NCBI GenBank assembly: GCA_002369295.1
Contig: DFDR01000170.1
Span: 5,167 to 21,658 of the forward strand
Reading direction: 5' to 3'
Origin: Desulfovibrionaceae bacterium UBA3823
Lineage (GTDB): Bacteria; Desulfobacterota; Desulfovibrionia; Desulfovibrionales; Desulfovibrionaceae
Length of the DNA: 16,492 nt
Below, one piece after another: positions 1 through 6,748 of the stretch (position 1 is its first letter; each line of letters starts with the position of its first letter). The position numbers and the translations under genes are program-made. A model generated the notes under the pieces. The model was given only the letters and a program-made list of their open reading frames with translations, searched no databases and was not told the origin of the DNA.

Positions 1-20
1 AGGCGGCGCCCGGAAGCCGG

Positions 21-893
21 TCAGGGCCTGGCGAACTGCCCGCCCGAGACGTAGAAGGTGTTTTCCACGATGAAGAGGGCGTGGGGATCGATGCCGTAGA
101 CGAGGTGCTCCAGCCGCTTCACGGCGATGTTGCTGGTGACGGTGAGCAGAATTTCCCTGTCCGTGCCCGAATAGCCCCCCTTGCCCCGCAGGAGCGTGAC
201 GCCGAAGCGCTCCTGGACGAGCACGGCCTCGGCTATCTCCTCCCCGCGCTCCGAGACGACGAGCACGAGCTTGCGCTTGTTGAAGAGGCCGAGCACGTAC
301 TCGAGGACGCTCGAGGAAATGAAGAGCATGATGAGGGTGGCGACTATCTTTTCGAGGCTTGTCCCGAACGCGCAGGCAACGCCGAAGAGGGTGCAGTTGA
401 AAAGGAAGGAGAACTGGCCGATGGGGATGTTCCAGCGCTTTTGCAGCACGACGCCCACGATGTCCGTGCCGCCGGAGGAGCCGAGGCTGCGGAGCATGAG
501 GCCGCAGCCGGCGCCGTGGAGCACGCCGCCGAAAACGGCCGCGTAGAGCTCGTTGTGCAGGGGAACGGCGAGCCCCAGGTGGGCGTAGGCAAGGCCGGCC
601 GCCGTGGTCACGGCCGTGCCGTAGGCCGTGTAGAGCAGAAAGCGCCGGCCAACGAAGCACCAGCCCCAGAGGAAGAGCGGAGCCGAGAGGACGAGGTACC
701 AGCTCGGAGCGTCGAGCAGGCCGGTCCAGTACTGGGCAAGCAGCGCCATGCCCATGACGCCGCCGGAGAGAAAGCCGTGCTGGGCCGCTATGCACTGCAG
801 GCAGAGGGCGGTGAGGGCGCCGCCTGCGGTGAGCAGGAGAAGGTTCCACCAGACGGCCTCGGCAAGCCGCGGATTGTAGGTGCGCTTGAGCAT
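21..893 (-). CDS. YitT family membrane protein with C-terminal DUF2179 domain
   Basis: A 290-residue polytopic inner-membrane protein. Five to six hydrophobic segments are visible (roughly residues 15-35, 64-82, 88-110, 115-135, 159-180, 182-204). The loop motif SSGGTDI at 139-145 and the following NIPIGQ at 155-160 are typical of YitT/DUF161 proteins. Residues about 207-284 form the soluble DUF2179 domain, with GVTLLRGKGGYSG and the ending IDPHALFIVENT. The length matches the family. The transported substrate or role of this family is not established. I chose the ATG at 893 because it lies 17 nt after the stop of the upstream permease and begins a normal YitT N-terminus; the reading frame stays open far upstream, but that part has no family resemblance. 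The Shine-Dalgarno is weak, which suggests translation coupled to the upstream gene. The gene is complete, ending 20 nt from the window edge. Confidence 0.9.
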   Translation of the reverse strand: MLKRTYNPRLAEAVWWNLLLLTAGGALTALCLQCIAAQHGFLSGGVMGMALLAQYWTGLLDAPSWYLVLSAPLFLWGWCFVGRRFLLYTAYGTAVTTAAGLAYAHLGLAVPLHNELYAAVFGGVLHGAGCGLMLRSLGSSGGTDIVGVVLQKRWNIPIGQFSFLFNCTLFGVACAFGTSLEKIVATLIMLFISSSVLEYVLGLFNKRKLVLVVSERGEEIAEAVLVQERFGVTLLRGKGGYSGTDREILLTVTSNIAVKRLEHLVYGIDPHALFIVENTFYVSGGQFARP

Positions 894-910
894 GGACGTC
901 CCGGGCGCTC

Positions 911-1759
911 CTAGCCGAGCAGGGGCTGGATCACGTTGAGGGACCAGAGCATCTTCATGGCGACGATGACAAGGAAGCAGGCAAAGGCCTTCTTGAGCTT
1001 GGCCGTGGGCAGGGCGTGGGAGAGGCTGGCGCCCACGGGGGCGAAGAAGAAGCTCACGCAGGCGATGCCGAGGAAGGCCAGGACGCTGACGTAGCCAAAG
1101 CAGCCTTCCGGAAGACCCGGGGCCTGCCAGCCGCCGACGATGTAGCTCACGGTGCCGGCCACGGCGATGGGAAAGCCGATGGCCGCCGACGTGCCGACGG
1201 CGTGGTGCATGGGCACGTTGCAGAAGGTCATGAAGGGCACGGAAAGGGTGCCGCCGCCGATGCCGACGAAGCTGGAGACGAGGCCGATGACGCCGCCAGC
1301 CGTGCAGGTGCCGGCAAAGCCCGGCATCTCGCGGGAGGCCTTGGGCTTGTAGCCGGAGAGCATCTGGGCTGCCACGAAGAGCAGGAAGACGATGAAGAAG
1401 GCCCGCAGGAAGAATGTCGGCATGCGCGTGGCCACGAGGCCGCCGCAGAAGGTGCCGAGGAGGATGCCGGGAGTGATGTGCTTCAGGATGTCGAAGTGCA
1501 CGGCGCCGCGCTTCCAGTGGGCGCGCGAGCTGGAGACGGAAGTCACCATGATGCTGGCCAGGGAGGTGCCGAGGGCGAGCTGGTGGATCTGGCCCTCGGG
1601 GTAGCCCAGCATCTCGAAGACGATGTCGAGCATGGGCACGATGACGATGCCGCCGCCGACGCCGAGCAGGCCTGCGAGCACGCCGGCCACGGCGCCGCAG
1701 CCCATGAAGGTGGCGATGGGAATCCACATGGCCTGAAGATAGCTGATGACCGCTTCCAT
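911..1759 (-). CDS. TauE/SafE family permease (sulfite or organosulfur anion exporter-like)
   Basis: A 282-residue, eight-segment membrane protein of the TauE/SafE (DUF81) family. The family's internal duplication is visible: GVGGGIVIVP at 33-42 and VGIGGGTLSVP at about 165-175 are the two copies of the signature. Characterised members export sulfite, sulfoacetate or related anions, or take up small organic acids; the substrate here cannot be read from sequence. Sulfite export would suit a sulfur-respiring organism, but that is inference. The ATG at 1759 has a good Shine-Dalgarno (GGAGG on the minus strand at 1768-1772, 8-nt spacer). The gene is the first of a probable two-gene transcript with the YitT gene (17 nt between them) and is divergent from the pyrB leader. 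Confidence 0.93.
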   Translation of the reverse strand: MEAVISYLQAMWIPIATFMGCGAVAGVLAGLLGVGGGIVIVPMLDIVFEMLGYPEGQIHQLALGTSLASIMVTSVSSSRAHWKRGAVHFDILKHITPGILLGTFCGGLVATRMPTFFLRAFFIVFLLFVAAQMLSGYKPKASREMPGFAGTCTAGGVIGLVSSFVGIGGGTLSVPFMTFCNVPMHHAVGTSAAIGFPIAVAGTVSYIVGGWQAPGLPEGCFGYVSVLAFLGIACVSFFFAPVGASLSHALPTAKLKKAFACFLVIVAMKMLWSLNVIQPLLG

Positions 1760-1836
1760 GAAAAAAGCCTCCCTGCAGTCGAAAGATGTCCGATCTTGTA
1801 AGGGCAGACGCCCCGGCTGTCCAGCGGCCGCGATCC

Positions 1837-1865
1837 TTTACAAATCCTTTTGCGGGCAGTATCTC
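1837..1865 (+). promoter_or_regulatory. Weak candidate promoter for the pyrB leader
   Basis: TTTACA (1837-1842) and TATCTC (1860-1865) are separated by 17 nt. The -35 is good but the -10 matches only three of six positions, and transcription would begin almost at the leader ATG (1873). This is the best sigma70-like pair I see between the divergent permease start and the leader ORF, and it remains tentative. Confidence 0.25.
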
Positions 1866-1872
1866 TTGGGCC

Positions 1873-1986
1873 ATGAAGCACTGCGTCTGCACAAGGCTTG
1901 CGGCCCTCGGGCCCGAAAACGCTGCCGCGCGGCAGCTCTGCCCCTTTTTTCTTCCTCCGCCCTCAAGGCGGTTTTTTTTTGCCTGA
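1873..1986 (+). CDS. Probable pyrB operon leader peptide (PyrL-like, attenuator-coupled)
   Basis: A 37-codon ORF upstream of pyrB. It starts MKHCVCTRL, contains PFFLPPP where the RNA is a pyrimidine tract (1941-1956), and ends RRFFFA, with three Phe codons formed by the T run of an intrinsic terminator. The stop (1984-1986) lies 4 nt beyond that run. E. coli PyrL, as I remember it, has the same architecture: a short peptide with C-V near the N-terminus, a Phe run encoded by a U-rich pause region, and a reading frame that crosses the terminator. The role would be to let a ribosome close behind a paused polymerase block the hairpin when UTP is low. The Shine-Dalgarno is weak. An in-frame ATG at 1786 would give a 66-residue version. 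The gene is inferred from position and layout, not from a database match. Confidence 0.55.
   Translation: MKHCVCTRLAALGPENAAARQLCPFFLPPPSRRFFFA
1921..1936 (+). repeat. Perfect 16-nt palindrome in pyrB leader, possible pause hairpin
   Basis: GCTGCCGC followed by GCGGCAGC forms a perfect palindrome. In RNA it can fold as a 6-bp stem with a GCGC loop. It lies 4 nt before a run of 16 pyrimidines (1941-1956) and 20 nt before the terminator stem. In the pyrBI model a hairpin followed by a U-rich tract slows RNA polymerase in a UTP-dependent way. That role is inferred from position. Confidence 0.5.
1957..1980 (+). terminator. Intrinsic terminator/attenuator in pyrB leader
   Basis: CCGCC (1957-1961), loop CTCAA, GGCGG (1967-1971), then nine T residues (1972-1980). 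It points toward pyrB, yet no plus-strand gene precedes it apart from the short leader ORF, so it must act on the pyrB leader transcript. This is the key evidence for attenuation control of pyrB-pyrC. The stem is short (5 bp) but all GC. Confidence 0.8.
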
Positions 1987-2053
1987 GCGCAGGCGCTAGG
2001 AAACACCAGACACACCCGGCCATGCCCAAGGTGCCGGACTGGAGGCGCACACT

Positions 2054-2992
2054 GTGGAAAAAGACAACCGCTATCTCTGGAAGCACAAGGATCTCCTCGA
2101 CGTCACCCAGCTGAGCCGGGAGGATACCGACCACCTGCTGGACCTCGCCGCCAGCTTCCAGGAAATCAACAAGCGTCCGGTCAAGAAGGTTCCCACCCTC
2201 AAGGGCAAGTCGATCATCCTCTTCTTCGCCGAGAACAGCACGCGCACCAAGACGAGCTTCGACATCGCCGGCAAGCGCCTCTCGGCAGACACTCACGCCC
2301 TTTCCAAGTCGGGCTCCAGCATCAACAAGGGCGAAAGCCTCAAGGACACCGGCCAGACCCTCATGGCCATGAATCCCGACGTCATCGTCATCCGCCACTC
2401 CTCCAGCGGCGCGGCGGAGTATCTGGCCAGGCTCCTGCCCTGCTCCATCGTCAACGCCGGCGACGGCTGGCACGCCCATCCCACCCAGGCCCTGCTCGAC
2501 AGCTACTCCCTGCGCCAGGTGTGGGGCCCCAGCTTCAAGGGCAAGACCCTGCTCATCCTGGGCGACATCGCCCACAGCCGCGTGGCCCGCTCCAACCTCT
2601 ACCTGCTCAGCCTCCTCGGCTGCAAGGTGCGCTTCTGTGGCCCCAGCACCCTGCTTCCGCCAGGCATAGACGGGTGGAACTGCGAGGTCTTCACGGACAT
2701 CGAGGAAGCGCTCAAGGGCGTCGATGCCTGCATGTGCCTCAGGCTCCAGCTGGAGCGCCAGGAAGCCGGCCTGCTGCCGGATCTGCTCGAGTACTCCCGC
2801 CGCTTCTGCCTCACGCGCGAGCGCCTGAACCTGGCCAATCCAGGCTGCAAGGTGCTCCATCCCGGTCCCATGAACCGCGGGCTTGAAATCGCCGACGAGC
2901 TGGCGGACTGCCCGGAATCCCTCGTCCTCGACCAGGTCTCCGCCGGCGTGGCCGTGCGCATGGCCGTGCTCTACCTGCTGGCCACGCGCTAG
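2054..2992 (+). CDS. pyrB: Aspartate carbamoyltransferase catalytic subunit
   Basis: Catalyses carbamoyl phosphate plus L-aspartate to N-carbamoyl-L-aspartate, the committed step of pyrimidine synthesis, in the cytoplasm. The 312 residues match the family. The carbamoyl-phosphate loop STRTKTSFD is at 62-70, the SSINKGES loop at 88-95, HPTQALLD at 142-149, and [11 protein letters not shown] lies near the C-terminus. The start is GTG at 2054 with TGGAGG ending 8 nt upstream; the ATG at 2022 is out of frame. No regulatory subunit gene (pyrI) follows; pyrC begins 49 nt after the stop. Expression is probably controlled by the upstream leader attenuator. The lack of pyrI suggests that feedback acts on transcription rather than through a PyrI subunit, unless pyrI lies elsewhere. 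Confidence 0.97.
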   Translation: MEKDNRYLWKHKDLLDVTQLSREDTDHLLDLAASFQEINKRPVKKVPTLKGKSIILFFAENSTRTKTSFDIAGKRLSADTHALSKSGSSINKGESLKDTGQTLMAMNPDVIVIRHSSSGAAEYLARLLPCSIVNAGDGWHAHPTQALLDSYSLRQVWGPSFKGKTLLILGDIAHSRVARSNLYLLSLLGCKVRFCGPSTLLPPGIDGWNCEVFTDIEEALKGVDACMCLRLQLERQEAGLLPDLLEYSRRFCLTRERLNLANPGCKVLHPGPMNRGLEIADELADCPESLVLDQVSAGVAVRMAVLYLLATR

Positions 2993-3041
2993 TCCGTCCC
3001 CGGCACCCTACCGCAAGGAACATCCTTCTGGAGTGATGATA

Positions 3042-4304
3042 ATGAAATTCTGCCTTACCAACGCCCGGCACCTGGGATGCGACGTCGATCTGCACATCGA
3101 AGACGGCAAGGTCGTCACCATGACGCCAGCCGGCAGGATCCCGCCCGCCGGGGACGAAGCCGTCGAGGACGCCCAGGGCCTGGTGCTCCTGCCCGGCCTC
3201 ACCGACTGCCACGTGCATCTGCGCGAACCCGGCTTCGAATGGAAGGAGGACATCGCCTCGGGCCTCGAGGCCGCCGCGCACGGCGGCTTCTGCCAGGTCA
3301 TGTGCATGCCCAACACCAATCCCTGCAACGACACGGCCGGCGTCACCTACCTCATGATGGCCAAGGCCCTGAAGAGCCATCCCCACGGCCCCAGGCTCTG
3401 CCCCGTGGCGGCGGCCACCCTCGGCCTCAAGAGCCAGACCATGGCGCCCCTCGGCGAACTCAAGGAAGCGGGCTGCGTTGCCGTCTCCAACGACGGGCGC
3501 CCCATGACCAACACCGAGCTCATGCGCCGCACCATGGAGTACGCCCACGACCTCGGGCTCGTCTTCACCGACCACTGCGAAGACCTCCAGCTCGCTCCCG
3601 GCTACCTCATGAACGAGGGCGCCGTCAGCGGCGAGCTCGGCGTCATGGGCCAGCCCGTGGTCGGCGAAGCCCTGCAGGTGGCCCGCGACTGCATGCTTGC
3701 CGAGTACCTCGGCATCCCCGTGCACATCGCCCACGTCTCCTGCAAGCTGGCCGCCGACGTCATCGCCTGGTTCAAGTCGCGCGGCGCCAAGGTCACCGCC
3801 GAGACCTGCCCCCACTACCTGCTCCTCGACGAAACCCTCATGGCCGGCTACAACGCCTGGGCCAAGGTGAACCCGCCCCTGCGCACCCCGGCCGACCGCG
3901 AGGCCATGGTCAAGGCCGTCAAGGACGGCACCATCGACATCATCGTCACCGACCACGCCCCGCACGCCGACCTCGACAAGGACCAGACCCTGGACGAGGC
4001 CCCCAACGGCCACACCGGCCTCGACCTTTCCCTCTCCCTGATCTGGGGCCTCGTGCGCGAAGGCGCCCTCAGCGAAGCCGACGTCGTGCGCCTCATGGCC
4101 GAAAAGCCTGCCGAGATCTTCAGCCTGCCCGTCAACCGCTTCAATCCCGGCGACCCGGCCGACTTCATTCTCTTCGATCCCAGCCTCGAATGGGTGGTCT
4201 CACCCGAGACCATCTACTCCAAAAGCTGCAACACCCCGCACCGCGGCAAGACCCTCCAGGGCCGCTGCGTCCACAACTGGATAGGCGGCGTCAAGCTCTT
4301 CTAG
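3042..4304 (+). CDS. pyrC: Dihydroorotase (class I)
   Basis: Interconverts N-carbamoyl-L-aspartate and dihydroorotate, the step after pyrB, in the cytoplasm. The protein has 420 residues, the usual class I length. The zinc-site motif HVHLREPG is at 57-64. Later metal or catalytic motifs are TDHCED, HIAHVSC, CPHYLLLDE and the VTDHAPH segment with its Asp. These mark the bacterial class I enzyme rather than the shorter E. coli type. Of two nearby in-frame ATGs (3036 and 3042) I prefer 3042, because TGGAG at 3029-3033 then has an 8-nt spacer. It is the second gene of the pyr transcript. It is followed by a long hairpin (4321-4374) before the MEMO-like gene. Confidence 0.96.
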   Translation: MKFCLTNARHLGCDVDLHIEDGKVVTMTPAGRIPPAGDEAVEDAQGLVLLPGLTDCHVHLREPGFEWKEDIASGLEAAAHGGFCQVMCMPNTNPCNDTAGVTYLMMAKALKSHPHGPRLCPVAAATLGLKSQTMAPLGELKEAGCVAVSNDGRPMTNTELMRRTMEYAHDLGLVFTDHCEDLQLAPGYLMNEGAVSGELGVMGQPVVGEALQVARDCMLAEYLGIPVHIAHVSCKLAADVIAWFKSRGAKVTAETCPHYLLLDETLMAGYNAWAKVNPPLRTPADREAMVKAVKDGTIDIIVTDHAPHADLDKDQTLDEAPNGHTGLDLSLSLIWGLVREGALSEADVVRLMAEKPAEIFSLPVNRFNPGDPADFILFDPSLEWVVSPETIYSKSCNTPHRGKTLQGRCVHNWIGGVKLF

Positions 4305-4320
4305 GCCGTCCTGCCCTGCC

Positions 4321-4374
4321 AAGCCTCCGCGCGGATCCGCCCCGCCAGGCCGGGGCCACGGACCCGCGCGGCTT
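4321..4374 (+). repeat. Long imperfect stem-loop between pyrC and the MEMO-like gene
   Basis: The outer arms AAGCC (4321-4325) and GGCTT (4370-4374) pair. After a 3-nt bulge, GCGCGG (4329-4334) pairs with CCGCGC (4364-4369). One A-C mismatch is followed by TCCG (4336-4339) with CGGA (4359-4362), and an inner stem CCCCG (4340-4344) with CGGGG (4351-4355). About 20 base pairs form over 54 nt. No U-run follows, so it is not a standard intrinsic terminator. It could be an RNA stability or processing element, or it could trim read-through into the next gene. Confidence 0.6.
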
Positions 4375-4415
4375 CGTGCATCCACGCCCTTCCCCCCGTC
4401 CGCAAGGAGGCTGCC

Positions 4416-5276
4416 ATGCCCGAACGCACCCCTGCCGTTGCCGGCAGATTCTATCCCGCAGGCGCCGAAGAAGCCCTGGCGGCCATCGAAAACCTGGCCT
4501 CGCAGGCAGGCCGTCTGGCCGACAGGATTGGTCCCTGGGATCCGCCCGCCAAGCACCCCCGCATCGTCATGCTGCCCCACGCCGGCTGGATCTTCTCCGG
4601 CCTAGCCACCATGGCGGCCCTTGCCGGCGTCGCCCTGAAAAAGCGCCTCGTTGTCCTGTGCCCCAACCACACCGGCCAGGGACGCCCCTTTGGCGTATGG
4701 CCCGACGGCGAATGGCAGACCCCGCTCGGCAAGGTGCCCGTGGACGCCGAACTGGCCCAGGCCCTCTGCCGGCAGGCCCCCTTCCGCGAAGATCTCGCCT
4801 GCCACCGCGGGGAGCACTCCATCGAAGTGCTCCTGCCCTTTCTGCTCTACCGCGCCAAGCCCGAGATCCCGCGCATCACGCCGGTCTGCGTCGGCACCCA
4901 GGATGCAGCCAGCCTCGAGCAGGCGGGCCAGGCCCTCGCCAGGGCCATTGCCGAGACGGATCCCGACGGCATAGGCATCATCGTGAGCAGCGACATGAAC
5001 CACTACGAAAGCGAGGAGACGACGCTGGAAAAGGACAAGATCGCCCTCGCCCAGGTGGTCGCCGAAAACCCTGGAGGCCTGCTGGAGGCCTGCCGCCGGC
5101 ACCATGTCACCATGTGCGGATGCAGCCCCATGGCGCTGGCCCTCTGGTGCGTCCATGCCCTGCGCAGGGAAGGCGAAGCCGTCCCGAAGCCTGCCGTCGT
5201 CGTCCACGACAGCTCCGGCCGGGTCTCCCGCGACCACGCGCACGTGGTGGGCTACGCCGGCTGCCATGTATTTTAG
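4416..5276 (+). CDS. AmmeMemoRadiSam system protein B (MEMO1 family)
   Basis: A 286-residue MEMO-family protein, related to extradiol dioxygenases. Family motifs are in order: PAVAGRFYP at 6-14, PHAG with H55, CPNHTG with H85, EHSIEVLLPFL at 133-143, SSDMNHY at 191-197, and CGCSPM at 234-239. H55, H85 and C234 correspond in order to the human MEMO1 metal-binding His-His-Cys set as I recall it. The bacterial function is not established; the family name comes from its co-occurrence with AMMECR1 and a radical SAM enzyme. That radical SAM partner is in this window (12941-13954, minus strand). The ATG at 4416 has an excellent AAGGAGG (4404-4410, 5-nt spacer). It lies 111 nt after pyrC on the same strand, so it may share the pyr transcript. 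Confidence 0.93.
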   Translation: MPERTPAVAGRFYPAGAEEALAAIENLASQAGRLADRIGPWDPPAKHPRIVMLPHAGWIFSGLATMAALAGVALKKRLVVLCPNHTGQGRPFGVWPDGEWQTPLGKVPVDAELAQALCRQAPFREDLACHRGEHSIEVLLPFLLYRAKPEIPRITPVCVGTQDAASLEQAGQALARAIAETDPDGIGIIVSSDMNHYESEETTLEKDKIALAQVVAENPGGLLEACRRHHVTMCGCSPMALALWCVHALRREGEAVPKPAVVVHDSSGRVSRDHAHVVGYAGCHVF

Positions 5277-5319
5277 ATCAGTGTTCTTATCAATTCTTAA
5301 TTTACAGCGAGCTCTGAAT

Positions 5320-5769
5320 ATGCATAAAATCTACGTCATCCTCTTCTGCTTTGTATTTATTTTCTTCTCAAACATATGCACTTCATATTCAGCTGGATAT
5401 GAAAAAACGCTCTGGCGCTTTGCTGAAAAGCATGAAGGTGGAGATATTGAACCTTCTGAATTCTGCTATATGACATTTGGAAGCAAAAACGTCCTTATGC
5501 ACTGGATTACTCCAGCCGAACCAGAGAGCGTTGATATTTTTACAATCACTAAACAAAGTGGCAATAACTTCTGCGCTAAAGCTATAGATGCGTATGAAGT
5601 TGATAGAGAAAATGACAAGCTTGAAAAGTCAACGCCTTCCCGCGATGCCATATGCGGCAGCTTTTCGGGCGGCAAGCTCGTGATCAAGGACTGGATTACG
5701 CTGCACAAGATTGACGGCGATCTCAGAAGAGCCTTTCCGGAGGCGCTGCTGAACAGGTACGCGCGCTAG
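5320..5769 (+). CDS. Small secreted protein of unknown function, AT-rich
   Basis: I do not recognise this protein. It has 149 residues with a clear Sec signal peptide: MHK, then a strongly hydrophobic stretch to about residue 20, and SYSA|G as a likely cleavage site near 28. The mature part is about 120 residues and soluble-looking, with three cysteines (in SEFCYM, NNFCAKA, DAICGSF). By hand count, 5281-5640 is about 38% GC, while 5641-5760 is about 57%, against much higher GC in the neighbours. This suggests acquired DNA or a recombination junction inside the gene. The ATG at 5320 is chosen because it starts the signal peptide; an in-frame ATG at 5266 overlaps the MEMO-like gene by 11 nt and adds 18 residues. 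The Shine-Dalgarno is weak in both cases. The gene is convergent with the nuclease gene. Confidence 0.65.
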   Translation: MHKIYVILFCFVFIFFSNICTSYSAGYEKTLWRFAEKHEGGDIEPSEFCYMTFGSKNVLMHWITPAEPESVDIFTITKQSGNNFCAKAIDAYEVDRENDKLEKSTPSRDAICGSFSGGKLVIKDWITLHKIDGDLRRAFPEALLNRYAR

Positions 5770-5777
5770 CGGCGCTC

Positions 5778-5795
5778 AGGCCTTTTCCGAGGCCT
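5778..5795. terminator. Short inverted repeat between convergent genes
   Basis: AGGCCT (5778-5783) and AGGCCT (5790-5795) form a 6-bp stem with a TTTCCG loop. It sits between the convergent secreted-protein gene and the nuclease gene and overlaps the nuclease stop codon. There is no U-run on either strand, so termination activity is doubtful. Confidence 0.25.
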
Positions 5796-6735
5796 ACCAG
5801 GAAAGGGCCCGGCCCAGGTAGGAGCGCAGCATCCGGGTAAAGCGCAGGACGGCTGCCGGCCTTGGCCGGCTCTCCCTGCGCGCTTCGCTTCTGCCGTCGG
5901 CGCCGCTTCCGGCCTGCCGTGTCTGCCACTGGGGATCGACCTCCAGCGCCGGCACGGGAACGGGGACATCGCGCCACAGGCCGGCCTCGAGGCAGGGCTT
6001 CTTGACGAAGCGGTTGGGATTGCCCTGCAGGGCTTCGATGCGCAGGGCCCGGGTGCATTCCCACTGGTCGACGGGGTGCATCCTGTCCCAGGCCTCCATG
6101 AGCCGGCGCTGGGCGCGGCTGAGGTGCAAGGCCGGATAGTTCTCCGCCATGTAGAGGGTGCTACGGGCAAGGGTCCCCTTGGCTGAGTCCGGCGGCTCAG
6201 CGCGCCGTCCCCGGACGTCCACCTTCATGGGGCAGTTGCCGAAGGTCCAGTCCTCTCCCGGCAGCTCGTCGTAGCGGAAGTTGCTGCGTAGCGCGTTCAC
6301 GGCGCCCACCGAGGGATAGAGGTTGTACATGTCCGCCTCCATGCGGCGGAACTCGGGATTGGTCTGCGCGCAGCGCCGCCCCCGGAAGGCCCGGCCCTGG
6401 GCATCGCTGCACTGGGGCGCGCCCTCGCGCCATTCGATGAAGGCCCGGCCGAAGTTCTCCGCAGGCACGGAGTGCTCCCACTCCATGCGCAGGGCGCGGT
6501 CTGCGTGCTTCGGCGTCTGGAAACCCCTGCCAACGGCAATGCGCTTGCGCTCGTCGAAGGCGTAGCCACAGTAGACGGTGACGCGGTGATCGGCGTAGAC
6601 CTCGCGCTCAAGCCAGCGCTTGGCCTGGGCCAGGCTCCAGTTGCCCTCGTTGCCGGCCGCCGATCCCGGCTCAGGGCACGCCACCAGCAAGCCCCCGCAG
6701 ACGGCGCAGACGGCAAGGAGGAAGGCTGTTCGCAC
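5794..6735 (-). CDS. Endonuclease I family nuclease, probable lipoprotein
   Basis: A 313-residue exported nuclease of the EndA/Dns (Endonuclease I) family, which cuts DNA or RNA outside the cytoplasm. Characteristic segments are MEWEHSVPAENFG with E87 and catalytic H88, DMYNLYPSVGAVNALRSN at 135-152, the KVD...EP...AKGTLAR block at about 171-191, and WECTRALRIEALQGNPNRFV at 225-244. Several cysteines could form the family's disulfides. The N-terminus has LLVAC with C20 as a lipobox, so the protein may be membrane-anchored rather than free; a signal peptidase I site near GSAAG is the alternative. The C-terminal 50 or so residues are a basic extension beyond the core. The start is GTG at 6735 with GGAGG at 6740-6744, a short 4-nt spacer. 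The sensor kinase stop is 13 nt upstream, so the two are probably cotranscribed. Confidence 0.92.
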   Translation of the reverse strand: MRTAFLLAVCAVCGGLLVACPEPGSAAGNEGNWSLAQAKRWLEREVYADHRVTVYCGYAFDERKRIAVGRGFQTPKHADRALRMEWEHSVPAENFGRAFIEWREGAPQCSDAQGRAFRGRRCAQTNPEFRRMEADMYNLYPSVGAVNALRSNFRYDELPGEDWTFGNCPMKVDVRGRRAEPPDSAKGTLARSTLYMAENYPALHLSRAQRRLMEAWDRMHPVDQWECTRALRIEALQGNPNRFVKKPCLEAGLWRDVPVPVPALEVDPQWQTRQAGSGADGRSEARRESRPRPAAVLRFTRMLRSYLGRALSW

Positions 6736-6748
6736 GTGTCCTCCAGCC

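Noticed and set aside
894..2015. 374-codon N-terminal extension of the YitT frame
   Set aside because: This part overlaps the TauE/SafE gene out of frame and is an Arg/His-rich shadow. The true YitT start is at 893.
2811..4013. 400-codon minus-strand frame opposite pyrC
   Set aside because: Composed of Gly/Val/Ala/His-rich shadow sequence, opposite a firmly identified dihydroorotase.
3077..5317. 746-codon open frame on the plus strand across pyrC and the MEMO-like gene
   Set aside because: It is a shadow in another frame of two well-recognised genes. The translation is a low-complexity Arg/Pro/His-rich sequence typical of out-of-frame GC-rich DNA.
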